Assembly: GCA_015056495.1 (NCBI GenBank)
Contig: SVGC01000032.1
Coordinates: 1 to 43,910 of the forward strand
Source: Butyrivibrio sp.
GTDB taxonomy: Bacteria; Bacillota; Clostridia; Lachnospirales; Lachnospiraceae
Direction of reading: 5' to 3'
Length of the DNA stretch: 43,910 nucleotides
Shown: positions 18,595-27,398 of the stretch, in pieces
Layout: the number at the start of each line of letters is the position of its first letter
Position numbering within the stretch: position 1 is the first letter of the stretch
Program-made: the position numbers and the translations under genes
The notes under the pieces: generated by a model
Databases searched by the model: none
The model's input: only the letters and a program-made list of their open reading frames with translations
What the model was told of the DNA's origin: nothing

Positions 18595-18994
18595 ATACTA
18601 TTCCCCCTTCTTTAGTATTGTATGTTTGTTTTAGTAATTGATTCAGATTCCTGCCTCAATTCCTTTGCTATTTTAACATTAATTTTATCTGATATAGTAG
18701 GAGTGAATTTAATCATTTGGTCATGAGTTTTGGTAAAAAGAAGTTAAAAATTGCATCTTGATTTTATGGCAATAATTTGATGTTGCTGAAAACAAGCCAT
18801 TTTATAAATGATCAGTCATTTGATTGTATAGTGTTTTCATTATTTACAAAGAATTGAGCATATTATATATTAATATATATAGAATATTAATGGATGCTAA
18901 TGGTGACAGCTTTCTTATAGCATCTACATCAAATGAAAGGCACAGATTTGCTTAATTGCGAGTGTGCCATGATATGATCAAGTGAGGGGTGGAA
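18595..18994. other. Gene-free intergenic region before the PilZ gene
   Basis: About 400 AT-rich bases with no frame carrying a convincing ribosome-binding site. Visible elements are a 16-bp AT palindrome (18864-18879) and a possible promoter, TTGAGC (18854-18859) with TATAGA (18878-18883) at 18-nt spacing. The latter would start about 105 nt ahead of the PilZ gene. The rest shows nothing I can name. Confidence 0.4.
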
Positions 18995-19345
18995 ATGATC
19001 GAACGTAGAAAGAACAAAAGACTTGGGCTTACAGGAGAGTTGTTATTATGTCCAATAGGAGGCTCTGGAAATCCGGAATCAGTCAGCATCGAGATTATTG
19101 ATGCATCTAAGACCGGTATTGGTTTTATATCAGATAAGCATCTTACTATTGGTGATAACTACGAGGCTAATCTTACAATTTGGACCAAGGAAGTTCTTCA
19201 TGTTTTCTTGCAGATAGTCAGAGCCAATGAGATAGAAGGCGGATATAGATATGGAGCTTTCTTTATTGGCATGCCTGATTATGATGCGCAGCGTATCACT
19301 GCGTATGAAACAGTTCGTGAATTGACAGAAAAACAGGATAAATGA
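18995..19345 (+). CDS. PilZ domain protein
   Basis: A single-domain c-di-GMP receptor candidate. The 116-residue protein begins with ERRKNKRL, matching the RxxxR arm of the PilZ fold, and has DASKTGIGF in place of the (D/N)xSxxG motif. Both c-di-GMP-binding elements are therefore present. The ATG at 18995 is chosen because GAGGGG lies 5 nt upstream; a GTG at 18989 would overlap that site. An MscS-type channel gene follows after 82 nt and may be co-transcribed. The target process is not evident; motility or envelope control is the family norm. Confidence 0.87.
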   Translation: MIERRKNKRLGLTGELLLCPIGGSGNPESVSIEIIDASKTGIGFISDKHLTIGDNYEANLTIWTKEVLHVFLQIVRANEIEGGYRYGAFFIGMPDYDAQRITAYETVRELTEKQDK

Positions 19346-19427
19346 TTTTAGGAGTTTGTAGTTGACTCAGGAAGATTTATATAAAGATTCCTGATATCCT
19401 GGATTTTATAAATTGGCAGGTAGAATT

Positions 19428-20303
19428 ATGGCAGACGTATCAATACAGGGTACAGTGGCTGAAGTTACTACTGAGGTAAGCTTTCTTCAGCAAAAGTTAA
19501 ATGAATTAGGAACTAATGCATTGAATTATTGTATAAGGATTGCAATTGCAATCCTTATATATTTTGTACTCAGCAAGATAATCGTTAAGCTTATAAAGGG
19601 TGCAGTTAACCGCATGAAGAAGAGGGGAGTTGATCCGACAGTTTATAATTTTGTCGGTTCAGTAGCCAAGTTTCTTACTTTGACTTTTCTTCTTGTTACT
19701 ATAGTGGTTCAGCTTAATATCATTGCAGCATCTTCAATAGCAGCGCTTCTTGCGGCTGCAGGCGTCGGAATATCACTGGCGGCACAGGGAGTTTTGTCTA
19801 ATCTTGCTGGCGGGCTGCTGTTACTTCTTTTAAAGCCTTTTAAAGTTGGAGATTATATTCAGATAATAGGCAAGGATATAGAAGGTGTTGTAAAGAAGAT
19901 TTCAATTTATTACACACAGATAGAGACTCTTTATGGTGATAGATACGAAGTACCTAATTCTTCACTTACAGATAATACTGTCAGAAATTTAAACTCCAAC
20001 TATATGAGAAAGTTAAATATCGAAGTTGGAATATCATATGATGAAGATGTAGACAAATGTCTGGCAATAATGCAGGATATCATGGATGGTGAAAAGAGAC
20101 TTCTTCAAGGATATGGCAGAAGAGTTTATGTTGAAGAACTTGGTGCTCATTCTGTGATAATTGGATTCAGAGCAATGGTTCCTATCAGCCTATACTATGA
20201 CATAAGATGGGATCTTAACAGAGAAGTAAGAGTACGATTTAAAGAAAAAGGTATCGAGATTCCTTATGAACAGCTTGATGTACATATCAAGAAGGATGCC
20301 TGA
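19428..20303 (+). CDS. mscS: Small-conductance mechanosensitive channel (MscS type)
   Basis: Predicted membrane channel that opens on hypo-osmotic shock. The 291-residue protein has three membrane segments at the N-terminus (about 25-45, 62-82 and 88-128). The pore-lining TM3 has the typical Ala/Gly-rich pattern AAAGVGISLAAQGVLSNLAG. It is followed by the beta domain (KPFKVGDYIQI, then YEVPNSSLTDN) and a C-terminal alpha/beta domain. Length is close to E. coli MscS (286). The ATG at 19428 with AGGTAG upstream is preferred over the TTG at 19413. A symmetric terminator follows. Confidence 0.93.
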   Translation: MADVSIQGTVAEVTTEVSFLQQKLNELGTNALNYCIRIAIAILIYFVLSKIIVKLIKGAVNRMKKRGVDPTVYNFVGSVAKFLTLTFLLVTIVVQLNIIAASSIAALLAAAGVGISLAAQGVLSNLAGGLLLLLLKPFKVGDYIQIIGKDIEGVVKKISIYYTQIETLYGDRYEVPNSSLTDNTVRNLNSNYMRKLNIEVGISYDEDVDKCLAIMQDIMDGEKRLLQGYGRRVYVEELGAHSVIIGFRAMVPISLYYDIRWDLNREVRVRFKEKGIEIPYEQLDVHIKKDA

Positions 20304-20355
20304 ATTTTTAGGCCTGTGCACATATTTAGCAAAGCAATATTTTTAGTTATATATT

Positions 20356-20386
20356 AAAAATCCTAGTCATCATGACTAGGATTTTT
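20356..20386. terminator. Bidirectional terminator between mscS and aroA
   Basis: Perfect 14-bp stem AAAAATCCTAGTCA/TGACTAGGATTTTT (20356-20369 with 20373-20386) with a 3-nt loop. The A-tract and T-tract on opposite sides allow termination of both convergent genes. Confidence 0.93.
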
Positions 20387-20405
20387 AGATTAAGAAAGAA
20401 GTACT

Positions 20406-21746
20406 TTAGTTTGTTCCATTTACCAGACCAAAGAGGTCTTTGAAGAATGTAGGGTAGGAGATACCAACGCATTGATCGTCAATGATGCGGGTTGTTCCTT
20501 CAGCTACGAGAGAAGCAACTGCAAAGCTCATGGCTATTCTGTGATCCATGTGAGCATCAATGTCAGCACCCTTAAGAGGCCTGCCACCGTGAATGATCAT
20601 TCCATCATCAGTAGATTCTATATCGCAGCCCATGGCTTTTAGATTTTCAACTACTGTATCTATACGGTTGGATTCTTTGACTTTGAGCTCTGCAGCATCC
20701 TTGATGATGGTCTCAAAATCACCTGTTGCAGCTAGAACAGCAATGATTGGAAGTTCATCTATAAGAGTAGGGATGCGTCTTCCGGCAATTTCAAATTTAC
20801 CATTGTTATTACCATGGAGCTGACTGTGTCTTACAATAATATCTGCCTTTGGCTCCATTGACTCGTCAACGTTTATTAGTTCAATATCAGCTCCCATCTG
20901 TTGCATTACAGCTATGAATCCGGCTCTTGTCCTGTTGATACCTACGTTTCTTATTATCAATTGAGAACCAGGAACCAGAATAGCAGCAGCTATAAAATAT
21001 GCAGCTGATGAAATATCACCGGGAATATTGATCTTGATTCCTCGAAGAGGAACACCCGGGTGAAGGACAGCTGTACCGGCACCATTTACATCCAGTTCAT
21101 TGTATATATCTACGCCAAAAGCATGAAGCATCTTCTCAGTATGATTTCTACTCATAGCAGGCTCGTGTACAACTGTATCTCCTTCTGCATAGAGACCTGC
21201 AAGCAGGATGCTTGATTTGACCTGAGCGGAAGCAACAGGACTTCTATATGTGATACCTCTAAGGTTAGGATTACCCTTGATACGAAGTGGGCAACATCCG
21301 TTGCCATACATGCTCTGAATATCAGCTCCCATTTGTGTCAGAGGAGTGATGATCCTGTCCATAGGACGTTTCTCAATAGAAGCATCGCCAGTGATAGTGG
21401 TTTCAAAAGGCTGGGCTGCAAGAATACCGGACATAAGTCTTGTGGTAGTGCCGCTGTTTCCTGTGAACAGGGTAGAAGTAGGCTGTTTGAGACCATGAAG
21501 ACCCTTGCCGTGAACAGTTATGATAGGAACACCATTCATTGGTCTCATGGCATGCTCAATTACAATGCCCATTTTTCTGAAACAGTCTATGGTAGACTGG
21601 CAATCGGCACTATTGAGAAATCCTGTTATTTCAGAAGATCCTTCTGCTAAAGCTCCGAACATAATACTTCTATGAGATATGGATTTATCTCCCGGTACAA
21701 ATATCTGTCCGTTTAAAGGTTTGGATGCTTTTTCAAGTGTTATCAT
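20406..21746 (-). CDS. aroA: 3-phosphoshikimate 1-carboxyvinyltransferase (EPSP synthase)
   Basis: EPSP synthase joins shikimate-3-phosphate and phosphoenolpyruvate in the shikimate pathway. The 446-residue protein has GDKSISHRSIMFGAL at the N-terminus, the NSGTTTRLMSG motif, RPMDRIITPL, and KESNRIDTVVENL and DHRIAMSFAVASL in the C-terminal half. AAGGAGA lies 6 nt before the ATG. The start codon overlaps the tyrA stop (ATGA), so translation is coupled and the two form one operon ending at the shared terminator at 20356-20386. Confidence 0.97.
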   Translation of the reverse strand: MITLEKASKPLNGQIFVPGDKSISHRSIMFGALAEGSSEITGFLNSADCQSTIDCFRKMGIVIEHAMRPMNGVPIITVHGKGLHGLKQPTSTLFTGNSGTTTRLMSGILAAQPFETTITGDASIEKRPMDRIITPLTQMGADIQSMYGNGCCPLRIKGNPNLRGITYRSPVASAQVKSSILLAGLYAEGDTVVHEPAMSRNHTEKMLHAFGVDIYNELDVNGAGTAVLHPGVPLRGIKINIPGDISSAAYFIAAAILVPGSQLIIRNVGINRTRAGFIAVMQQMGADIELINVDESMEPKADIIVRHSQLHGNNNGKFEIAGRRIPTLIDELPIIAVLAATGDFETIIKDAAELKVKESNRIDTVVENLKAMGCDIESTDDGMIIHGGRPLKGADIDAHMDHRIAMSFAVASLVAEGTTRIIDDQCVGISYPTFFKDLFGLVNGTN

Positions 21747-22849
21747 GTTGTCTCCTTATTGATGGTGTTGTATCCATTAGCTTCCAATAGTTTTGATGCG
21801 TTGATCACGCTTTCGTCATCATTTAATTCTATGTGTAATGAACCACGTTCATATTCTCTGTTATGTACAATGCCTATATTTTTGATGTTGATATTGTTTT
21901 CAGATAAAAGAGTAGCAACGGCAGCGATGTTACCGGGTTTATCTGCGATATCAACATGAAGTTCGTACATTTTCTTTATTGGTCCGCTTGAAGCATCGAT
22001 AAATGATTCTCTATAATTTCTTGCTGAATCAAAAAAGTTTATTATTTTTTCTTCATCCTTTGAATCAATGGCTTTTTTTATATCAATGAGAGAATCTATA
22101 TATTTACCCAGCAGATCAGATATATTTTCATTATTAGTCAGACAGATCTGCTGCCACATGATAGGAGAAGAGGAGGATATTCTTGTAATATCTTTAAATC
22201 CTCCTGCAGCGATGGTCTTCATCAGCTGATCTGCGGAATCGTTGTCATGAACGAGATTTACAAGGGAAGCAGATACAACATGCGGCACATGACTTATGGC
22301 TGCTGTGATGTAATCATGCTGCTTGTATGTAACGATCAGAGGAATGACTCCAATACTCTTGACCAGATCGTAATATCTATTTAGTCTGTCTTCCTGAGTG
22401 TGATCCGTTTTAGTCAGTATATAATATGCATTTTCAAGGATGCCTGATTTAGAATTGGCATATCCAATGCGTTCTGTACCAGCCATTGGATGCCCGCCTA
22501 TAAACTGTGTTTCAAGCCCTAGCCTTTTGACGGTATCATGAATACTGGTCTTTACAGAACCAATATCAGTTATTGTTGTTTTGGAACTGATGTAGGGAGC
22601 AAGTTTTTCAAGATTGATATTATTAAGTGCTACCGGTGCACATAAAAAAATGTAATCACAATCTTCAAAGCCAGGTCCTACTTCACTTATTTTTTCATCT
22701 ATAACGCCATCTTTTATTGCCTGATCTACTTTTTCAAGATGAGGATTATAGGCCAGAAGCCTGATATCAGGATGATTTTCCCTTAAAGCCTTCGCAATAG
22801 ATCCGCCTATTAATCCAAGGCCTACAAATCCACATGTTAATTTTGCCAT
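21743..22849 (-). CDS. tyrA: Prephenate dehydrogenase with ACT domain
   Basis: Oxidatively decarboxylates prephenate to 4-hydroxyphenylpyruvate, the route to tyrosine. The 368-residue protein begins with a Rossmann dinucleotide motif, GFVGLGLIGGSIAKAL. It has the catalytic-region motif GGHPMAGTE, and a C-terminal ACT domain (about 290-368, ELHVDIADKPGNIAAV) that probably binds an amino-acid effector. It is the first gene of the tyrA-aroA operon, with its own good promoter at 22897-22925. Together with aroA and pheA the window carries three aromatic-pathway genes. Confidence 0.96.
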   Translation of the reverse strand: MAKLTCGFVGLGLIGGSIAKALRENHPDIRLLAYNPHLEKVDQAIKDGVIDEKISEVGPGFEDCDYIFLCAPVALNNINLEKLAPYISSKTTITDIGSVKTSIHDTVKRLGLETQFIGGHPMAGTERIGYANSKSGILENAYYILTKTDHTQEDRLNRYYDLVKSIGVIPLIVTYKQHDYITAAISHVPHVVSASLVNLVHDNDSADQLMKTIAAGGFKDITRISSSSPIMWQQICLTNNENISDLLGKYIDSLIDIKKAIDSKDEEKIINFFDSARNYRESFIDASSGPIKKMYELHVDIADKPGNIAAVATLLSENNINIKNIGIVHNREYERGSLHIELNDDESVINASKLLEANGYNTINKETT

Positions 22850-22896
22850 TTATGTAATACCCCTTTGTAGGAATAGTCTTAGTTTTAACCAATTTT

Positions 22897-22925
22897 ACTA
22901 TAACGCATTAAAGTGCGACAGTCAA
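22897..22925 (-). promoter_or_regulatory. Sigma-A type promoter of tyrA-aroA
   Basis: On the minus strand: TTGACT (22925-22920), a 17-nt spacer and TATAGT (22902-22897). The predicted start near 22890 leaves a leader of about 40 nt before tyrA. Confidence 0.72.
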
Positions 22926-22948
22926 CGGTCTTAACAGCAAAATTCTAA

Positions 22949-23323
22949 GTATTTAACACTGATCTGTTAATTTGGGAGAATCTGAAGCTGTTCTGTAGTG
23001 ACAGGAATATAGATATCAGTAGCCCGTTCGATGATAACGATAAAGCGTCAAATGGCGAAAACACAGACATTGTAGACATAGCTGGTTCAAATAGTGATAA
23101 GGCAGATGTTGAAGAAAACAAGCCTGAAATCGACCAGGATACACTGCTTGGTTTCTATGCAGGTATCAAGGAATTTGTCAGTGCATATGATTTTAAATGC
23201 GCCATGGATGTCCTTGAAATGCTTTCAGACTATAGGCTGCCGCCAAAAGACAAGGAAAAAGCTCAAAAATTGTACGAACTGATACGCAATGTTGATCATG
23301 ACGGAGTAATGGAATTGCTATAA
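22949..23323 (+). pseudogene. 3' remnant of a signalling gene, start lost
   Basis: One frame stays open from 22949 to the TAA at 23321-23323 but has no ATG before the codon at 23205 and no ribosome-binding site. The readable C-terminal half contains LLGFYAGIKEFVSAYDF, then AMDVLEMLSDYRLPP and ends NVDHDGVMELL. This pattern (FDxxxA..LL..L..Y.LP, then a helix, then DYDGI-like end) is what I recall from C-terminal tails of large Lachnospiraceae hybrid kinases and response-regulator proteins. The linker before it is Asn/Asp/Ser-rich, as in such proteins. I read it as a decayed fragment whose 5' part was deleted. The parent family is inference. Confidence 0.5.
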
Positions 23324-23567
23324 AAAGTTGAATTGTGTCTGAAATCATGTAAACAAAAATATATATTGTTAAAAATCGTCAAAAACATATGAATTGGGCA
23401 CTGTGGCTAAGTGTGATCAAAAAAACAATAATTGTATTTGGTTAAATCTGACAGAATTGCTTGTATTGTGTACACATTTTTAGTAAAATATTTACATGAG
23501 GTGTTGGGAGAATAGTTGCAATAACTCATATATTTTTACCCAAAACAATGCGACTGGAGGACAAGCT
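23324..23567 (+). promoter_or_regulatory. Upstream region of the EF-G-like gene with promoter
   Basis: No gene is seen here. A candidate sigma-A promoter is TTGTAT (23461-23466), a 17-nt spacer and TAAAAT (23484-23489), starting near 23496. The leader to the ATG at 23568 is about 72 nt. GTGTACAC (23468-23475) in the spacer is a perfect 8-bp palindrome and could be an operator, but this is weak. Confidence 0.5.
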
Positions 23568-25658
23568 ATGAACGTTTACACAACTGACAAAATTCGTAAC
23601 GTAGTATTACTTGGACACGGTGGATGCGGTAAGACAAGTCTGGCAGAGGCTATGGCTTATCTTGCGGGTATCACTTCCAGAATGGGAAAAGTGTCTGATG
23701 GAAACACTATAAGCGATTTTGACAAAGAAGAACAAAAGCGTCAGATTTCAATCAGTACTACAATGATTCCTATGGAATGGGAAGGCTGCAAGATCAATGT
23801 ACTTGATACACCAGGCTTCTTTGATTTCACAGGTGAAGTGGAAGAAGCAATGAGTGTTGCAGATGCAGCTATTATCGTTATTTCCGGTAAGGCTGGCATC
23901 GAAGTTGGAACAGAAAAGGCTTGGGATCTATGTGAGAAGTATAATATCCCGAGAATGATCTATGTGGCAGATATGGATATCGATGATGTATCCTATCGTG
24001 AAGTGGTACAGGCTCTTGTTGAGAAATATGGCAAGAAGATTGCACCTTTCAATTTACCAATTCGTGAAAATGAAAAATTTGTTGGTTATGTAAATGTTAT
24101 TCAGGAAAAAGGTTTCCGCTGGGAAAACAAAGATGCTATTGAAACAGAAGTACCTGAATATAGTAAGGAAAACTTAAGTCTCTATAGAGATACACTTATG
24201 GAAGCAGTTGCCGAGACATCTGAAGAGTTTATGGACAGATATTTTGGCGGAGATACATTTTCTGAAGCTGAGATAAGAGCAGCTCTTCGTTCTAATGTAT
24301 GTGACGGAACCATTGTTCCTGTAGAGATGGGTTCAAACATTCTCTGTCAGGGTGTCTACACACTGATGGATGATATTGTAAAATACATGCCAAGTCCTGA
24401 GAATAGGAAGATGGCTGGTATAAATATGAATACAAATGAGATATTCGAAGCTAATTTCGATTTCTCCAAGCCAAAGACAGCATTTGTATTTAAGACAATG
24501 ATTGATCCGTTCATTGGTAAGTATTCTTTTATCAAGGTAAGATCTGGTGTTATCAAGGCAGATGACACATTATATGATTCCAATAAGGACATGGAACTCA
24601 AGATTGGTAAGCTCTATATCCTTCAGGGCAATAAGCCTTCCGAAATATCAGAACTTCATGCGGGAGACCTTGGTGCACTTCAGAAATGTGAAGCTGCAAC
24701 AGGAGATACCTTATCAACCAAGGCTACACCTGTTCAGTATGCCAAGATGGATATTTCAGTACCTTATACTTCCATGAGATATCATCCTCAGAATAAGGCT
24801 GATATTGATAAGATCGCGCAGTCACTTGCCAAGATAGCTGCAGAAGATCCTACTATCAAGGTAGTTAATGATGCTGAGAACCGTCAGTCACTTATCTATG
24901 GTATGGGTGACCTGCATCTTGAAGTTATTGCCAGCAAGCTTCTCAATGAGTATAAGGTTGGCGTAGATCTTACTAAGCCAAAGGTAGCATTCAGAGAGAC
25001 TATCAGAAAGAATTCTGATGTTGAATACAAATACAAGAAGCAGACAGGCGGACATGGCCAGTACGGTCACGTTAAGATGAAGTTCGAACCATCTGGCAAT
25101 GTTACAACTCCTTATGTATTTGATCAGGTAGTTGTAGGCGGCGCAGTTCCAAAGAACTTCTTCCCTGCAGTAGAAAAAGGTATTGCAGAGTCAGTTACAA
25201 GAGGACCTCTTGCAGCATATCCTGTTGTTGGAGTAAAAGCTACATTGTATGATGGCTCTTACCATCCTGTAGATTCTTCTGAAATGGCCTTTAAGGTAGC
25301 AGCTGCTCAGGCATTTAAGAAGGGCTTTATGGAAGCTGGTCCTGTTCTTCTTGAACCAATTGCCAACCTTAAGGTTACTGTACCTGATTCATATACAGGT
25401 GATGTAATGGGTGACCTTAACAAACGTCGAGGAAGAGTACTTGGCATGAATCCTGTAAATGGCGGCAAGACTCAGGTAGAAGCAGATGTTCCTATGATGG
25501 AACTCTATGGATACTGCACACAGCTGCGTTCAATGACAGGCGGAAGCGGTGTCTTTGAATATGAGTTTGCTAGATATGAGCAGGCTCCTTCAGATATTCA
25601 GGAAAAAGAAGTTGCAGCAAGAGCAGAAAAGGTTGCTGCCAACAATATAGAAGACTGA
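23568..25658 (+). CDS. EF-G-like translation GTPase (FusA2-type paralogue)
   Basis: A 696-residue protein with all EF-G domains: G domain (1 to about 270), domain II, domain III, domain IV (with GGHGQYGHVKMKF) and domain V ending GSGVFEYEFARYEQ. G1 is GHGGCGKT (16-23) and G3 is DTPG (80-83). The G4 guanine-specificity motif, NKxD in EF-G, is replaced by ADMD (134-137). The G2 region reads RQISIS instead of RGITI. These changes mark the EF-G-like branch rather than the main translocase, which is normally encoded beside rpsL-rpsG-tuf. The ATG at 23568 has GGAGGA upstream; the longer frame from 23496 begins at the predicted transcript start and is rejected. Its exact role is not established. Confidence 0.88.
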   Translation: MNVYTTDKIRNVVLLGHGGCGKTSLAEAMAYLAGITSRMGKVSDGNTISDFDKEEQKRQISISTTMIPMEWEGCKINVLDTPGFFDFTGEVEEAMSVADAAIIVISGKAGIEVGTEKAWDLCEKYNIPRMIYVADMDIDDVSYREVVQALVEKYGKKIAPFNLPIRENEKFVGYVNVIQEKGFRWENKDAIETEVPEYSKENLSLYRDTLMEAVAETSEEFMDRYFGGDTFSEAEIRAALRSNVCDGTIVPVEMGSNILCQGVYTLMDDIVKYMPSPENRKMAGINMNTNEIFEANFDFSKPKTAFVFKTMIDPFIGKYSFIKVRSGVIKADDTLYDSNKDMELKIGKLYILQGNKPSEISELHAGDLGALQKCEAATGDTLSTKATPVQYAKMDISVPYTSMRYHPQNKADIDKIAQSLAKIAAEDPTIKVVNDAENRQSLIYGMGDLHLEVIASKLLNEYKVGVDLTKPKVAFRETIRKNSDVEYKYKKQTGGHGQYGHVKMKFEPSGNVTTPYVFDQVVVGGAVPKNFFPAVEKGIAESVTRGPLAAYPVVGVKATLYDGSYHPVDSSEMAFKVAAAQAFKKGFMEAGPVLLEPIANLKVTVPDSYTGDVMGDLNKRRGRVLGMNPVNGGKTQVEADVPMMELYGYCTQLRSMTGGSGVFEYEFARYEQAPSDIQEKEVAARAEKVAANNIED

Positions 25659-25739
25659 TATGTAAGAAATGTTCTTGAGCTATCCATTTTTTTACATATT
25701 GTGTCTATGATCACAGAGGTGAATAGGAGATTATAAAAT

Positions 25740-25792
25740 AAGGCCGGAATCTCATGTATATGGCAAAATGGGATTTCGGCTTTATATTTTTA
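25740..25792 (+). terminator. Terminator after the EF-G-like gene
   Basis: Imperfect stem of about 15 bp with two G-U pairs and one bulged G (25740-25755 with 25768-25782). The loop is 12 nt and the tail is TTATATTTTT. Confidence 0.75.
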
Positions 25793-25825
25793 TAAAGAGT
25801 TAATAATAATTAAATAATATGTTTG

Positions 25826-25854
25826 TTGACCTGTTAAAAAGTGAACGATAAACT
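25826..25854 (+). promoter_or_regulatory. Sigma-A type promoter of the chemoreceptor gene
   Basis: TTGACC (25826-25831), a 17-nt spacer and TAAACT (25849-25854). The predicted start is near 25861, with AGGAGG shortly before the ATG at 25893. I looked for a flagellar sigma-28 pattern and did not find one with correct spacing. Confidence 0.6.
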
Positions 25855-25892
25855 AGATATGTATATAGGTTTTCTTTTTAGGAGGTACAAAG

Positions 25893-27353
25893 ATGAATCC
25901 TGAGCAATATTCAAGAGCTAATTTAAGAGCCTTTACAATCGACGCACCGATAATTGCTTGTTCAATACTTCAATCAGTAGTGGCTATTTTACTTTATGGA
26001 TTTAATATTAAGTATGTGATCATAATTGTTTGTGCTGTTATAGGTATTATTATAGCCTTGTATGGACTAATGAGCTTTAGAGAAGAGAAAAAAGGCGCCA
26101 TTATGATCATGGGCGGTTCAACAATAGCATATATTGCAACTATATTGTTGAATAATGAGATGGCATTTTTTATCGTAGGTTATCCTATATTATTCTCAGC
26201 TATGATTTATCTTAATATGAGAATTGTTATTGCCGGTGATATCTTTATTATCGTTGTAGGTATTATTACACTTGTAAGAGGAATGATTGCAGGTGAAATA
26301 TCTCTTGCGACGATAGCTGCTGATGTAGCAGTTATGATCCTGGCTTCTATTGCAGCTATATTTACAGTTCAGATGCTTACCAGGTTCAATGAAGAAAATA
26401 ACGAAGTCATTATGGGGCATGTTGAAGCAACAGAGGCTACCAGCAATAAGATGGCTGATATAGCAGACACTATCACAGACCTCTTCCAACAGGCTAATAC
26501 CAAGGTTAAAGATCTTGAAGAGATAATTAATACAAGTAATGTAAACATGCAGAATATAGCTGATAGTACAGAAAGTACCGCCCAGGCTATCACTGATGAA
26601 GCTGCTCATATTTCTAATATCCAGGAACAGGCTCAGCAGGCTGATGAGCGTAGAAATGTTATGGTAGAGGCATCAGAAGATACTCAGAAAACCGTTCAGG
26701 AAGGTCAGAGAGCTATCAATTCTCTTAAACAGAAATCTGATGATGTTAACGAGGCTAGTAAAGTTACTGTTGAACTTACACAGGCCGTTCTTGATAAAGT
26801 TGAAGAAGTACAGAATATTATTGGAAGTATCATGGCAATTTCCAAGCAGACCAATCTTCTTGCACTTAATGCCAGCATAGAAGCTGCAAGAGCCGGTGAT
26901 GCAGGTAAAGGTTTTGCAGTTGTTGCTGAAAATGTTCGTCAGCTTTCAGAAGAAACCAACCAGGCTTCAAGCCAGATCACACAGATTATATCAGAACTGA
27001 CCAAGGATGCAGCTGATGCCATGGACAGTATCGCTCATACAGCTGATACAGTTAAGGAACAGAATGATATGATCATAGTTGCAGAAGAGAACTTCAATCG
27101 TATCAGTGATGATGTATCCAATCTTATTGAACATTTTGGCAAGTTTGGAGAGAGTATTGCTGCTATTACATCTGCAACATCTGAAATTAACGATAGTATT
27201 GCTAATCTTTCTGCAACTAGTGAAGAGATTGCATCTCTGTCCAATGAGGGTGTGAGAGCAACCAACCAGGCTGTAGAGAGCTTTGAAACTGTTAATGAAG
27301 TTTTGTCAGGTATCAATGCTCAGGCTGAAAAACTTGCAAGTGTTTCAAAATAA
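25893..27353 (+). CDS. Methyl-accepting chemotaxis protein with six-TM N-terminus
   Basis: A 486-residue chemoreceptor. The N-terminal 165 residues carry about six hydrophobic segments (near 18-36, 41-60, 68-86, 91-108, 110-128 and 140-160) with only short loops, so there is no extracellular ligand domain. A HAMP domain is not obvious. Residues about 170-486 form the cytoplasmic coiled-coil signalling domain, with the conserved hairpin tip [20 protein letters not shown] (330-349). The tip would contact CheA/CheW, none of which are encoded here. The membrane part may sense a lipid-soluble ligand or membrane state; this is inference. AGGAGG precedes the start, and a terminator follows. Confidence 0.92.
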   Translation: MNPEQYSRANLRAFTIDAPIIACSILQSVVAILLYGFNIKYVIIIVCAVIGIIIALYGLMSFREEKKGAIMIMGGSTIAYIATILLNNEMAFFIVGYPILFSAMIYLNMRIVIAGDIFIIVVGIITLVRGMIAGEISLATIAADVAVMILASIAAIFTVQMLTRFNEENNEVIMGHVEATEATSNKMADIADTITDLFQQANTKVKDLEEIINTSNVNMQNIADSTESTAQAITDEAAHISNIQEQAQQADERRNVMVEASEDTQKTVQEGQRAINSLKQKSDDVNEASKVTVELTQAVLDKVEEVQNIIGSIMAISKQTNLLALNASIEAARAGDAGKGFAVVAENVRQLSEETNQASSQITQIISELTKDAADAMDSIAHTADTVKEQNDMIIVAEENFNRISDDVSNLIEHFGKFGESIAAITSATSEINDSIANLSATSEEIASLSNEGVRATNQAVESFETVNEVLSGINAQAEKLASVSK

Positions 27354-27368
27354 AACTACTGATCTTGC

Positions 27369-27398
27369 CCCCGGCTATCATTTAGCCGGGGCTTTTTT
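27369..27398 (+). terminator. Intrinsic terminator of the chemoreceptor gene
   Basis: Perfect 9-bp GC-rich stem CCCCGGCTA/TAGCCGGGG (27369-27377 with 27383-27391), 5-nt loop, then C and six T residues. Repeat copy C begins on the last T. Confidence 0.93.

Noticed and set aside
18779..18798. GATGTTGCTGAAAACAAGCC resembles GATGTTGAAGAAAACAAGCC at 23105
   Set aside because: The match ends after 20 bases and the reading frame stops soon after; probably coincidence.
18864..18879. AT-only 16-bp palindrome before the PilZ gene
   Set aside because: Low-complexity AT sequence makes this likely by chance; noted only as a possible promoter context.
22909..22950. Extension of the remnant frame further 5' to 22909
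   Set aside because: Stops at 22946-22948 in the relevant frame close it, so the open part begins at 22949.
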